Source: Aptenodytes patagonicus (lineage: Eukaryota; Chordata; Aves; Sphenisciformes; Spheniscidae). From it: 64,000 nucleotides of DNA. This document shows, piece by piece, positions 54,503 through 64,000 of the stretch. The notes under the pieces are model-generated. The model searched no databases. It saw nothing but the letters and a program-made list of their open reading frames with translations, and was not told the origin of the DNA. Both the position numbers and the translations under genes were made by a program. The stretch spans positions 3,973,001 through 4,037,000 of the forward strand of contig NC_134970.1 of NCBI RefSeq assembly GCF_965638725.1. The letters run 5' to 3'. Every line of letters begins with the position of its first letter. Position 1 is the first letter of the stretch.

Positions 54503-57500
54503 ATGGCGTCGCGCATCGGCCTGCGAATGGAGCTGATGAAGCAGCAAGCGCAGCAGGAGGCCGAGAGGGAGCGCATGCAGCAGCAGATGATGATGAACTA
54601 CATGCAGCAGCAGCGGATGCCGGTGGCTTCTACCCCGGCCATCAACACTCCCGTCCACTACCAGTCCCCACCGCCCGTGCCCGGAGAGGTCCTCAAGGTA
54701 CAGTGCTGGGGGTGTGTCCCCTGCCCCCGGGGCCGAGGGGGTGTGGGAGATCCCTGATGGTTTGTCTCCTTGCAGGTCCAGTCCTACCTGGAGAACCCCA
54801 CCACGTACCACCTGCAGAAGTCACGGGACAAGAAGGTTCAGGCTTATCTCTCCGAAACCTACGGGAACAAGTTTGCTGCCCACGTCAGCCCCGTCAGCCA
54901 CTCTCCCAAGCCACCCCCTGCCGCGTCCCCCGGCGTCCGACCCAGCCACGTCATGTCCTCCTCAGCGGGCAACAGTGCACCCAACAGCCCCATGGCCATG
55001 CTCAACATCGGCTCCAACCCCGAGCGGGAGGTGAGGAAGTGTCACCGGGCTGCTGGGGGAGGCAAAGGTGCTGGAAAGGGCAAAGAAGCCCACTGGGACC
55101 TTACGCCTTTCCCTTTCAGTTTGATGAGGTCATCGATGACATCATGCGCCTGGATGACGTTTTGGGCTATATGAACCCCGAAGTCCACATGCCCAACACA
55201 GTGAGTCTCTGATGCGCGTTAGGAAGAGATCAGACCCCGGGCTGCGCGAGGGAGGGTGGCCTGAGGGTCCCACAGCCCTGTGCTTGCAGGGACGGAGGTG
55301 GCGCAGAGGGGACCTGTCCTTCTGTCACGTCCCTGCGGCGATGCCCGGGTGCCAGCCCAACCCAGCCTCGTCCCTGGGGTGGGTGTCCCTGGGGACCTGG
55401 GGCTGGGGGAAGGGAGGCAGCGAGATCTCCCTTTTGCAACTGCAAGAGCCAGTTCTTCAGCTTCTTTTCCTCTTTAATGACAATTGGGAACCCTTATAAA
55501 AAGCCGGAGAGGCGGGAGAGGGGCGCGGGGAGGGACCAAGTGTCCGCTGCAGCGCGGGGGGACGTTGGTACCAGGAGAGGTTTCCCAGCCAGAAGCTCGC
55601 TCGGAGTGGCACCGTCTCCTGGGTCGGATCCGTATGCCAGTTTGTGCCTCCCAGTGGGATTCATCCTGCCGGGCCCTTCTCGGATGTGATTCATCTGCCC
55701 TATTTTAGATGCTGGCCGTGGGAGGGGATCAGCTGTGCCCTTTGAAGTCCTGTTTTCTTTGCTACTCTGATTATAGCTGTTTTAAGGGCCCAGGAAGACA
55801 ATTACATCTGCCTGGGCTACACACTCACATCCCAGAGGCCAAGCAGCTGGGCTTGAACCCTGGTCCCATGGCCCTGGATGGAGCTAACCCACCTGTACCT
55901 CTGGTTTTCAGCTGCCGATGTCCAGCAGTCACATGAATGTCTATAGCGGGGACCCCCAGGTGACGGCCTCTCTTGTAGGTGTCACCAGCAGCTCCTGCCC
56001 CGCCGACCTCACCCAGAAGAGAGAGCTGACAGGTACGTCCCTGGCCCCCCGAGCCAGCGGGGAGCCAGCGGTGATGGTGAGCAGCAAAGCTGGCCGGGGG
56101 TGCCCTGTCCCCGTGGGTGGGGAGGGGGGTGCTGGGGGATGCTGGGGTGCTCCGACACCAGCCCAGGATGCTCGTGGGGAGAGATGCAGCCTTGTCCCCT
56201 CCGGGTGATGTTGTGGGTCTCCGTTGCAGATGCCGAGAGCCGAGCCCTGGCGAAAGAGCGCCAGAAGAAAGACAATCACAACCTGAGTGAGTTTGGCACT
56301 GGCTGCCCGCAGGTGGCACAGCTTTCCCTCTCCCACCCCCGCAGCCCTTTCCCCATCGCTCTCCGTCCTCGTTCCCCTCTCTCCAAGCCGGGTCCCCCTT
56401 CCCATCCCATCTCGCCCTCAGGAAATACCCCCACAGCCCCTTGCCATGGCTCCCTCTTTCCCGGCTCTGCAAAATGTCTGCGGTGCAGGAGACACCCTGT
56501 TGTCTCTCCCGTCAGCACTGAGAAAGACAGGCCAGTCTTTCTGGTAGTAGTATTGGTCAGGCCAGCTGGGGCGATGGACAGAAGCAAGGTGCCAAAGGCT
56601 TGGCCCCAGAGGTTTCTCATCCTGAGCCCCCCCGACTCCAGAGGGTCTGGCTCGGGGCACGACGGTGACTCCCAGCCCCGCGAGCTGGGAGCAGCAGCGT
56701 GGCGAGTGGGGTCGGCGGGACATTGAGCCTCTCCTGCTCTTGCTGCTTCCTCACCGCCTTCCCTCTCTTCTCGCCCTGCAGTAGAGAGACGGCGAAGGTT
56801 TAACATCAACGACCGCATTAAAGAGTTGGGGATGCTGATCCCCAAGGCTAACGACCTGTACGTATCAGTGGTTTCTGTGGGGCTGGGATAACTGCGGGTC
56901 GCGTGGGCTTGCTCGATACTCGGCCCCATGGCAGGCAATGCTTGCAGAGGGGCTTTTTGGTGGAGCAGGGCTGAGGGGACATGTTGCTGGCATGCAGGTG
57001 GCAATCTCTTTTTCCATCCTGCACGGCAGAGACGTGCGCTGGAACAAAGGGACAATCCTGAAGGCGTCTGTGGACTACATCAAGAGGATGCAGAAGGACT
57101 TGCAGAGGTCACGAGACCTGGAGAATCACTCACGGCGTCTGGAGATGACGAATAAGCAGCTGCTGCTCCGCATCCAGGTGAGCTTCCCTGTGCTCTTCCC
57201 TCCCTCCGCTCTGCTCCAGCCACACAAGCAGCTCACTCCTGCCCCACCGAGGGGGCGGGCAGGGGCTCCCTCCCTCTGATGGCTGTCAAGTCACCAGGAG
57301 CAAAGTCTTCAGACAAACCAGACGTCTGAGGCTCAGGTCACCACAGCGAGTGTTGTTGAGCTTTGCATGGGTCGCCATTTTAAACCCTTCAGCTCTTCCG
57401 CGGGCTCCTTCCCTGTGAGCTTCTTGGTCCCTCTGTCCCTGCCATCTCCCTGGATGCCCGCGTGCCGTGTCCCCGTGTGTGACGTCCCCACCAAAGACCT

Positions 57501-57959
57501 CCTGTGCTCTGTTGGCAGGAGCTGGAGATGCAGGCACGCGTCCACGGGCTGCCCACCTCCTCGCCCTCGGGCGTCAACGTGGCCGAGCTGGCTCAGCAGG
57601 TGGTCAAGCAAGAAGCCGGCGGGGACGAGGGGACGCTGGAGCCACTGCTGCCACCCTCGGACCCCGAGTCACAGCCACAGCCGGCGCTGCCTCCACCACC
57701 CCAGTCTCCCTACCACCAGCTGGACTTTACCCACAGCCTGAGCTTCGACGACGGCTCCCGGGGCTTCCCGGACAGCCTGGAGCCCGGCCACAGTGCTTCG
57801 TTCCCTTCCCTATCCAAGAAGGAGCTGGACTTGATGCTGATGCAGGACACCATGCTGCCCCTGGCCTCCGATCCCTTGTTCTCGGCGATGTCCCCGGAGG
57901 CCTCCAAGGCCAGCAGTCGCCGGAGCAGCTTCAGCATGGAGGACGCAGACATGCTGTGA
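54503..57959 (+). CDS. TFEB: TFEB, bHLH-leucine zipper transcription factor EB
   Basis: Eight coding exons: 54503-54697 (exon from 54453), 54776-55030, 55120-55200, 55912-56032, 56230-56286, 56782-56857, 57030-57177 and 57519-57959; all GT-AG with matching phases, 457 aa. The start [15 protein letters not shown] is the MiT-family N-terminus that binds Rag GTPases on lysosomes. The segment [21 protein letters not shown] follows, then the acidic activation helix [16 protein letters not shown] (about 151-170). The bHLH basic region is [17 protein letters not shown], followed by helix 2 and the zipper through [14 protein letters not shown]. mTORC1/14-3-3 regulatory serines are kept: S136 in [10 protein letters not shown] (human S142) and S205 in TSSSCPADL (human S211). 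The C-terminus [14 protein letters not shown] holds the terminal serine cluster. The glutamine run recalled for human is only QQQ here. MITF, TFE3 and TFEC are alternatives, but the [14 protein letters not shown] and C-terminal matches favour TFEB. The frame is open upstream of the ATG in the same exon. Confidence 0.97.
55815..55880 (+). repeat. MIR-like remnant in a TFEB intron
   Basis: CAGAGGCCAAGCAGCTGGGCTTGAACCCTGG resembles the MIR SINE tail (GGCAGAGCTGGGATTCGAACCCAGG). It is short and decayed; match by eye. Confidence 0.35.
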
Positions 57960-60185
57960 CGAGGAGCTGTTCCGACACTGGGGGCGAGGACTGGACCTTC
58001 AAGTTTGGTTAGTGAAGTTACAGGGCACTCTTCTCGCAGGGGGAGCCCATCCTGCCACGCACTTGAATCTACGTAGGAGTACCTTTTCTCTATGCAACGG
58101 GGGTCTCGGATCAAGGCTCGCCGGGTACCGCCGTGTCTTTCGCAAGCTTTTTTTTTTTGCCAGGAGCTGGAGCAGACCTTCTTGGCTTGCCGTGGCGTTG
58201 GCCTGACTGCAGATTCCCCAGCCCAGGAGCGTGATCTCGGCTGCTTTGCCTTTCAGCGAAACCCTCCCGGACTGTCCCCCTTCCCCAGGGTGCTGGCCCA
58301 GAGCCGGAGCGGGCAGGAACCTTCGAGTCCCTGGGAGGAGAGGGACGATGCTCAGAGCTTTTTGTCTGGCTTGCTGCCTCCTTGCCACATCCCCAACGAG
58401 TCTTCCCCAGCGGTGGCCTCCGAGCCCGGCAGATGCTTCACGGTGCCACATCCTTCACAGTTCCTCCTTCCTCGGAGCACGCGCTGCCTCTCCGGGTTGC
58501 AGGGCTGGAGGGAGAAGAGGTGCTTAATTGGAGCAAGTTAATTCATGGGGCGTGGGGGGTGTTGTCTGAGTGAGCTGGGTCTGAGGCTACGAATTCGGGT
58601 CGACATTGAGGGCTTCCAAACTGGCCGGGACAGGGTGTTTGATGCTCGCCCAACCCCCTGCTGTGACCCCCACCTTTCAGGAGGACCCCCCTTCAGGGTT
58701 TGGCAGCATCCACCACCTCAAAACCTTGCTGGCTTCTGGACAAGGGCTGCATGGTGCCAGGCAACCTTCAGCCTTCCTCGAGACATCCCCACAGAGCTGC
58801 CTCTGCCCCGTAACGCCAAGCTGTGGCTCTTCAGGTGGAAGGATAAAGGGGTTTTACACTTTTTTGGGGGGGAATACTTGCTGAAAGCGGGTGTCCTGCC
58901 CCACATCTGGGCATGGAGGTCCAGGCTCTGGCTGGGGGACCAGGGAACGGTTTGTACTGATTGCCAAACCTGAGCCGCCGCTCTCTGCCTTAGGCTCGCA
59001 GGGTTTATTTCTCTTCCCAGCGTCGCCAGCTCGTTCCCCAGCCAGGACGGCTCGGTGATGGGGAGCTGCTTTGGGCTCTGCATCATCTTCTGCCTTCTCA
59101 GCCCGGCTGGCGGTGGGGAGGGAGCTGGGCAGGGGAGGGGGACGCTGTTCACAGGGAAAATACTGCACAAATTTGTTGTAAAGCCCAAAGGGGAGCACAG
59201 GGAAGGCTGGGGAGAGGAGACCCCTTTGTGATCCTGCACTATAGCACAGCATCACCCCCCCGGGCCATGGGAGCTGTGGCTGGATGGACAGGAGCCCACC
59301 CATAGGGGTCACTGGGTGCAGCCCGTCCTGGACCAAGGATGGGGGATGTCACGGGGTTGGGACCGCGAGGGGAAAGCCCAGCCAAGGAGGGACAAGCTTG
59401 CTCCATCGTGGTTGGATTTGGGATCGTGAGGTGGGGGGATGGCCCCGGTGCCCCCCTGGAGAGGTGTCTGTCGGGCGTGAGGGTGTGAGGAAGTGCAGAA
59501 GGCGGGGAAGAGAGGGGAAAAGGAAGAGGGAGGACATGTCGGAGGTGTAGAGCGCTGGGGCAGGGCAGGGTCTGGCTGCTGCCCTGCAGGGGTGCAGGGA
59601 AGGGAGCGGAGGGGACGTCGGGGCGCCGGGTGAGGGGCACGGGGATGCGCGCTGGCAGGTTTGGGGCTGCTTCACCCCACATGTTCACGGGAGGCCTTGG
59701 CGTCCTTCGTGCGCTGCCGTTAGTGCCTGTAAAGAGAATAATCCCCCCTGGCAAGGCGGCGGCGCCCCATATGCTGTGCTGAGTACCTATAGGTGTGGGT
59801 GATCTGTGGATCTGCGGACACCAAAGGGTCTGCGTGGGTGCTTCAGGGCGGGCTTACGAAATCCCTGGTCGCTTGGGATTATCGTGGCTATAAGGTGGTT
59901 CTGCTGGGCCCTCGCTGGTGGTACATGGCACGTGCAGGGCTGGCTGGGGTGCGTGCCCGCTCTGCGCCCTGCTCCTGGCACCGGGGGGCAGAGGACCGTC
60001 CGCTGCTCAGCGCGAGACGTGGCGTCTTCCCCCGGCCGTGAGTAAACCGTTGTGGATTATTATTATTTTTTTTTAATCTTTTGGGGTTTTTTTGTTTGTT
60101 TTATTTTTCTTTTGTAATGCACTGTGCTCTGATTAAAAAATTTTACTACTGTTTTATAAATAAATGTATAAAAGAATGAACTGGA
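57960..60185 (+). other. TFEB 3' untranslated region with polyadenylation signal
   Basis: After the TGA stop no further exon is seen. The first clear AATAAA is at 60159-60164, preceded by T-rich sequence (ATTATTATTATTTTTTTTTAA), and ATTAAA follows about 35 bp later. This gives a 3' UTR of about 2.2 kb if no earlier variant signal is used. Confidence 0.6.
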
Positions 60186-60189
60186 ATGG

Positions 60190-61430
60190 AAGAAGAATCA
60201 TTAAAATATATTTATTTACAACATCCCGGAGCATTGCAGCGTGGGCTGTTTCTTCTCGTCCCAGAGGAGGGAGGGTCATGGTGTTCAAAGCACCCAGAGC
60301 CGCTTTCCCCCAGCGATGCCAAGGCCGTGCCCGAAGGTTGGGCTGCAGCAGCATCCCCATCTCACAGGGGAGCTGCCCTAGATTTGGGGGGCTGCTTGGG
60401 GGCTGGGTTTGGGGTTTTTTTTTTGCGGGAAAGCCTGGCTCGGTTAGAGGGGGGATGCACTGATGTTCCTCTCACTCAGCCGGTCCCAGGGTGGTTTGGG
60501 GTTTTCAGGGTCCCCCCTGCCCGTCCCTCCAGGTGCCAGCCCTGCAGCCAGGTGCTTCGGGGAGGTCCACAGCTCCCGGTGCTGAGCACAGCTGGGACTT
60601 GTGAGGTGCTGACCCATCTGCTGATTGCTTAATTGGAACCAGGCTTGGCCCCTTAATTAATAATAGTCACAAGGCCCCAGAGAGCAGAGCTGGAAGGAGC
60701 TGTGTTCCTGGGGCTGAGTGCGGTGCTGGGAGTGGGACAGGTTTGCGGTGGCTGCTCCGGTTTGTGCTTGGTGAGAGCGATGGTGGAGCTGTTCCCAGGA
60801 GCTCAGGTGTGTTTCCTACCTGTTAGGTGGCCCCTGGAGCAGGCGTGGGGCTGAGTGGGGGCTTCGTTGCCCCCTCCTCGCTGCTGGGGCTGGCTTAGCG
60901 TCACCCCTGGGTGCTGCAGAACCCCTCTGGGGGTCTGGACCCCTGGTACAAGCAGGCTTTGGGGTGGGGTGTTCCCCCACCTCCTGTTTGCAAACCTGCT
61001 GCAGGCTGGGGACCCTCCTGCCCAGCACAAGCAGGGGGGAAAAATGTGCTTGTAAAGTCTCCTGCTGCCCTGTTGGGCTGGGCAGGGGGCTGAGCCCGTG
61101 CCTGGCAAAACTCATCACATGCCACGTTTGCAGACCCTGTCTGTGCCGCTCGGTGTGCGGAGCCGCGTGCCAGGTTCCCGCTGCCCCCCGCTCCCCTCCG
61201 TCATGGCGTTAGACACACAAGGAAGGGAAAAAAAAAAAATCCACCTTAAAATAGACTTCCCAGGATGGAAAATCACAGGGGCTAATCTTGGAAACTTTAT
61301 TAAAAGAAGAAGGAGGGGAAAAAAGGGAGCGAGGAGGCTGGGGGGGAGAGAAAGAGTAAGTAGTTTCAGACACTTAAAAAAAAAAAAAAAAAAAAAAGAA
61401 AAAATCCCTGATTTGATTTATCTGGGGAGT
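60190..61430. other. Non-coding DNA downstream of TFEB
   Basis: No exon recognised on either strand. In human the next gene (MDFI) is convergent with TFEB; its cysteine-rich C-terminus was looked for on the minus strand and not found. An A-rich run lies near 61376-61398. Confidence 0.4.
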
Positions 61431-61439
61431 GTGAACACT

Positions 61440-61960
61440 AAATAGAGAACAACGCCTGAAGTGTGAATTATTTCCTATATTAACACAGAGAAAAACTGAT
61501 AGCCTTTTCATGTCAAGAGAATAGTGTGGAGGGGAGGGAGGGGGGAGAATGACATTGTTCAGTCTCCGGGTTTGCTCACTCTTTATCAGGCTGAGATCAA
61601 AATTTATTCCCAGGATGAGGCCTGCGGCCCGGCTGAGGCCCTAGAGATTTTTAAGGGCCTAATTAAGAAAACAGGATGAAAATGGCGAAATAAGAGGGCA
61701 ATTTACTTCTTGCAGAATAGGGAGATCAAATCAACTTATGAGCAATTAATGTGCACAAGGAGAGAATAAAGGGATGCCGGGATATGGTAGAGGGCCTCAT
61801 TTTAATGACATGCTCTGGTGTTGGCATAGAGGATTACTCTGAAGGTCAGATGTAGATTGAAACGACCTTGCAGATTCTTAACCCTCCTTCCAATTAACAG
61901 AACCAACTCAGAAATGCAAAAGACCCTGGCTTGGAGCGCTGTCATCCCTTTATGTTCAGA
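61440..61960. promoter_or_regulatory. AT-rich block, candidate conserved non-coding element
   Basis: About 500 bp of balanced, non-repetitive AT-rich sequence stands out between GC-rich flanks. It contains several homeodomain-type TAATTA/AATTAA cores (near 61660, 61744 and 61891), CTTTATCAGG (GATA type) and ATTTGCATA-like patterns, but no ORF. This is the usual look of a vertebrate developmental enhancer. Conservation was not tested. Confidence 0.35.
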
Positions 61961-61964
61961 AGGA

Positions 61965-61983
61965 GGGGGGGGGGGGGGGGGGG
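61965..61983. repeat. G homopolymer, about 18 bases
   Basis: A long uninterrupted G run right after the AT-rich block; its length may be unreliable in the assembly. Confidence 0.85.
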
Positions 61984-62149
61984 AAATTATAAAGGAGAGA
62001 GAGGACGAAAGGGGGTTTCCTTCGCTTAAACAGCAGCTGCTGGACACGGGAGCTGGGGCAGGCGGGAGAGAAGGGTTCTTAATTACAGTCTGTGAGCCAC
62101 CCACGGGGAAAAAAAAATCGGTGTCAAGGCTCCAAGTGGGATATAAAAG

Positions 62150-62870
62150 GGAGGGAGCGCTGGCTGGGGCTGTGGTGGGTGTGATGAGCTGCGGCCGGGC
62201 TCTGCCTGCGGGGATGGACGGATGGACGGATGGACAGGTCACCGGGCGGCAGGGTCACCGCTGCTCCTGGCGCAGCCCCTTTGCCATCGCAGCGGGGGGA
62301 TTTGGGGTGCTGCACCCGGGGGGGGGTGGGGGGGCGGTTTGTCCTCCCCTCCGTTCCCCCCCTCCCACCCGTGACATGCTGTCTCGGTGGGGCCGCTGGT
62401 CTCACGCAGCCTGTGGCGCTTTTTCCCGCTGCCCCACGCGACGCTGTGGCTCTTCTTTCGGGGAGGGTGCGAGCCGGAGCGGTGCCAGCAGCGGCTGCTT
62501 CCCGTGGGCCGGGCGGAGGCGTCGCGCGTGTCCTGCGTGGACGGGACACCCGGGACAGGCGCGTGTCGCCGCGGCCTCCCGGAGGGTTTGGGCTGAGTCC
62601 CGGCCCGGGGGCGGCGGGGAGGGAGCAGCGAGGCTGCACCGGGGCTGAGCAGCCACAAGAGAGAGCCAGACCGTTGCCGGAGAACCCGGGGCTCCGGCGG
62701 GGGAGCCGGCCCAACCTCTCCCGGCCGAGGATGCTCATCCCCGGGCGCCCCCGCCGCCGGCTCCCGGTGCCCGGGACTCGCTCGCAGGGAGCGGAGCGCA
62801 CCCAGCCGCGCCGCTCGTAGCCCCGCTGCTGTTTTGGGCTCCAGCTTCGGGATGTAGGAACCACCCTGCA
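62150..62870. other. GC-rich CpG island of unknown attachment
   Basis: CpG-dense (GCGTCGCGCGTGTCCTGCGTGGACG and similar), with a small GGAT/GGAC tandem at about 62213-62235. No start-codon exon or convincing donor was identified on either strand, so the gene it serves, if any, is unknown. Confidence 0.35.
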
Positions 62871-62928
62871 CAAAACGCGGCTCTCGCCGGTAGCTGATGC
62901 TGGGGTTTGCCGGTCCCCGAGAGCTCAC

Positions 62929-62990
62929 GGAATCATAGAATCATTTAGGTTGGAAAAGACCTTTAAGATCATTGAGTCCAACCTTTAACT
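62929..62990 (-). repeat. CR1 LINE 3' tail
   Basis: GGAATCATAGAATCATTTAGG, then GGAAAAGACCTTTAAGATCA, TTGAGTCCAACC, is the inverted CR1 3' end. It is a different subtype from the two copies in the pepsinogen cluster, which have GTTGAGG and CTCTAAGATC. Confidence 0.88.
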
Positions 62991-62999
62991 CAGTGTTTG

Positions 63000-64000
63000 T
63001 ACTGGGGCTGATGCCCTCTGCGAGCAAGACCATCTCCTGCTTGTGCTCTCAGCCTGCCGCCAGCATCCCCTCGCCAGGGCCGCTGCCCCGTCTCCCTCTT
63101 TGAGTTGGCTTTGGTAAACCCAGGAGGGTTAAAAACAAACCGGCTGGCAGGCAGAGGTGCTGAGCAGCCGCTGCTCCCTGCAGGCCCTGCGCTCAGCACC
63201 TCCGACAAACCAACTTGCGGAGTTTTTAATCTCCCTGTGCATAAAGTGCCAGTAAAAGCTGGGGAAGGGGAGAGCCCCTGGCAGAGGCTGGATGGTGAAC
63301 TGGGCTGGAGAAGAGCAGAGGGGCTGCAGGCAGGGGCTGTGCGAGCAGGGGTGGCAAACATGGGGCAAGCACCCACGCCTAGCTGGGACAGGATCGAAAC
63401 CCTCTGAGGCGCAGGGCCAGGAGGCTGAGCCACGGGTACCGTGCTCTCCAGGAGGATGCAGCCGCATCCCCTTGGGTTGCTCCGTGCGAAAGGTGTTAGG
63501 GCTGGGTTTGGTTCTGTTGGGTTTTTTTGTCAGACTGGACTTGTCTGAAAACAGAGATCTACGTAAAGAGAGCTGTGCCTTCCCCAGCACCATCCTTTAG
63601 GTATCGCTGTAGAAACATGTCTCCGATCCACCTCACAAATGCTGTTGGCAAGTTGTTTCTCGAGTCCCAGAGAATTTTCTACAAAAAGTTTTCTTGGGGA
63701 GGGGAAAAAAAACCTTAATAAAACATAAGACGGGCTTGATCCTGAAGCAAGAAGAAATGAGTATTAGCCAACCCAGCCCTCGGCACCTCTGGAGCGAGAT
63801 GCTCACCCAAGCAAGGCAGCCCTTCCCCGGAGACTGGAGCGAAGAGCAGTGCAGTGGCAGCGGCAGCAAGAGGAGTGGGTGATGGCTCAAGGGGCTTCCC
63901 CTGCTCCACCTCGAGCCTTGGGCTCTCTGGGCCCAAGGCATCCCCACACGGCTCTGTAGCATCCCCGGTGTGGGACCGACCGGACCTGCAATCTGGAAGC
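63000..64000. other. Non-coding DNA at right edge
   Basis: No exon, repeat family or regulatory signature recognised. Confidence 0.35.

Noticed and set aside
60190-64000. Expected neighbour MDFI on the minus strand
   Set aside because: Its cysteine-rich C-terminal domain was looked for and not seen; the gene probably lies beyond the right edge.

Overview
The window looks like a gene-dense, GC-rich stretch of a bird genome, probably a microchromosome. It is vertebrate DNA: the genes are split by GT-AG introns, CpG islands mark the likely promoters, and the interspersed repeats are CR1 LINEs with the 3' ATTCTATG tail usual in birds. No bacterial, viral or plasmid features were seen. The gene order PRICKLE4 - FRS3 - PGC - TFEB, with PRICKLE4 on the minus strand and the rest on the plus strand, matches (flipped) the order I recall for human 6p21.1. 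That independently supports the gene names. The species cannot be fixed from the sequence.

Layout. 1-1.67 kb: 5' part of PRICKLE4 on the minus strand, with six coding exons seen; it runs off the left edge inside LIM domain 3. 1.7-8.9 kb: non-coding DNA between the head-to-head PRICKLE4 and FRS3 genes, with a 38-bp tandem repeat, a GC-rich island that may hold the PRICKLE4 first exon (about 6.1 kb) and a C-rich minisatellite. 8.9-20 kb: FRS3, with a CpG-island first exon at about 9.26 kb, coding exons from 12.2 to 17.7 kb (498 aa) and a possible long 3' tail. 20-27.5 kb: mostly gene-free, with a vestigial third pepsinogen C exon 1 at 24.88 kb and a 4 x 45-bp AT-rich repeat. 27.84-31.70 kb and 35.76-39.34 kb: two complete tandem nine-exon pepsinogen C (gastricsin) genes. 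40.6-41.0 kb: a 23-bp minisatellite. 41.1-60.2 kb: TFEB, with a putative CpG-island first exon ending at 41,395, a second possible first exon ending at 47,207, and coding exons from 54.5 to 57.96 kb (457 aa). 60.2-64 kb: gene-free DNA with an AT-rich block that looks like a conserved non-coding element, and a CR1 tail.

Roles. The four gene families are functionally unrelated. PRICKLE4 belongs to the PET/LIM planar-polarity family. FRS3 is a myristoylated docking adaptor for FGF/neurotrophin receptors. The PGC genes encode secreted gastric aspartic protease zymogens. TFEB is the bHLH-zip master regulator of lysosome and autophagy genes. The part with most local evolution is the PGC cluster. 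It holds two intact but diverged genes and a ghost exon, with signs of exon-limited gene conversion, a moved start codon and altered active-site residues. No wholly new system was recognised; the PGC cluster and a 132-codon minus-strand ORF at 19.1-19.5 kb most deserve follow-up.
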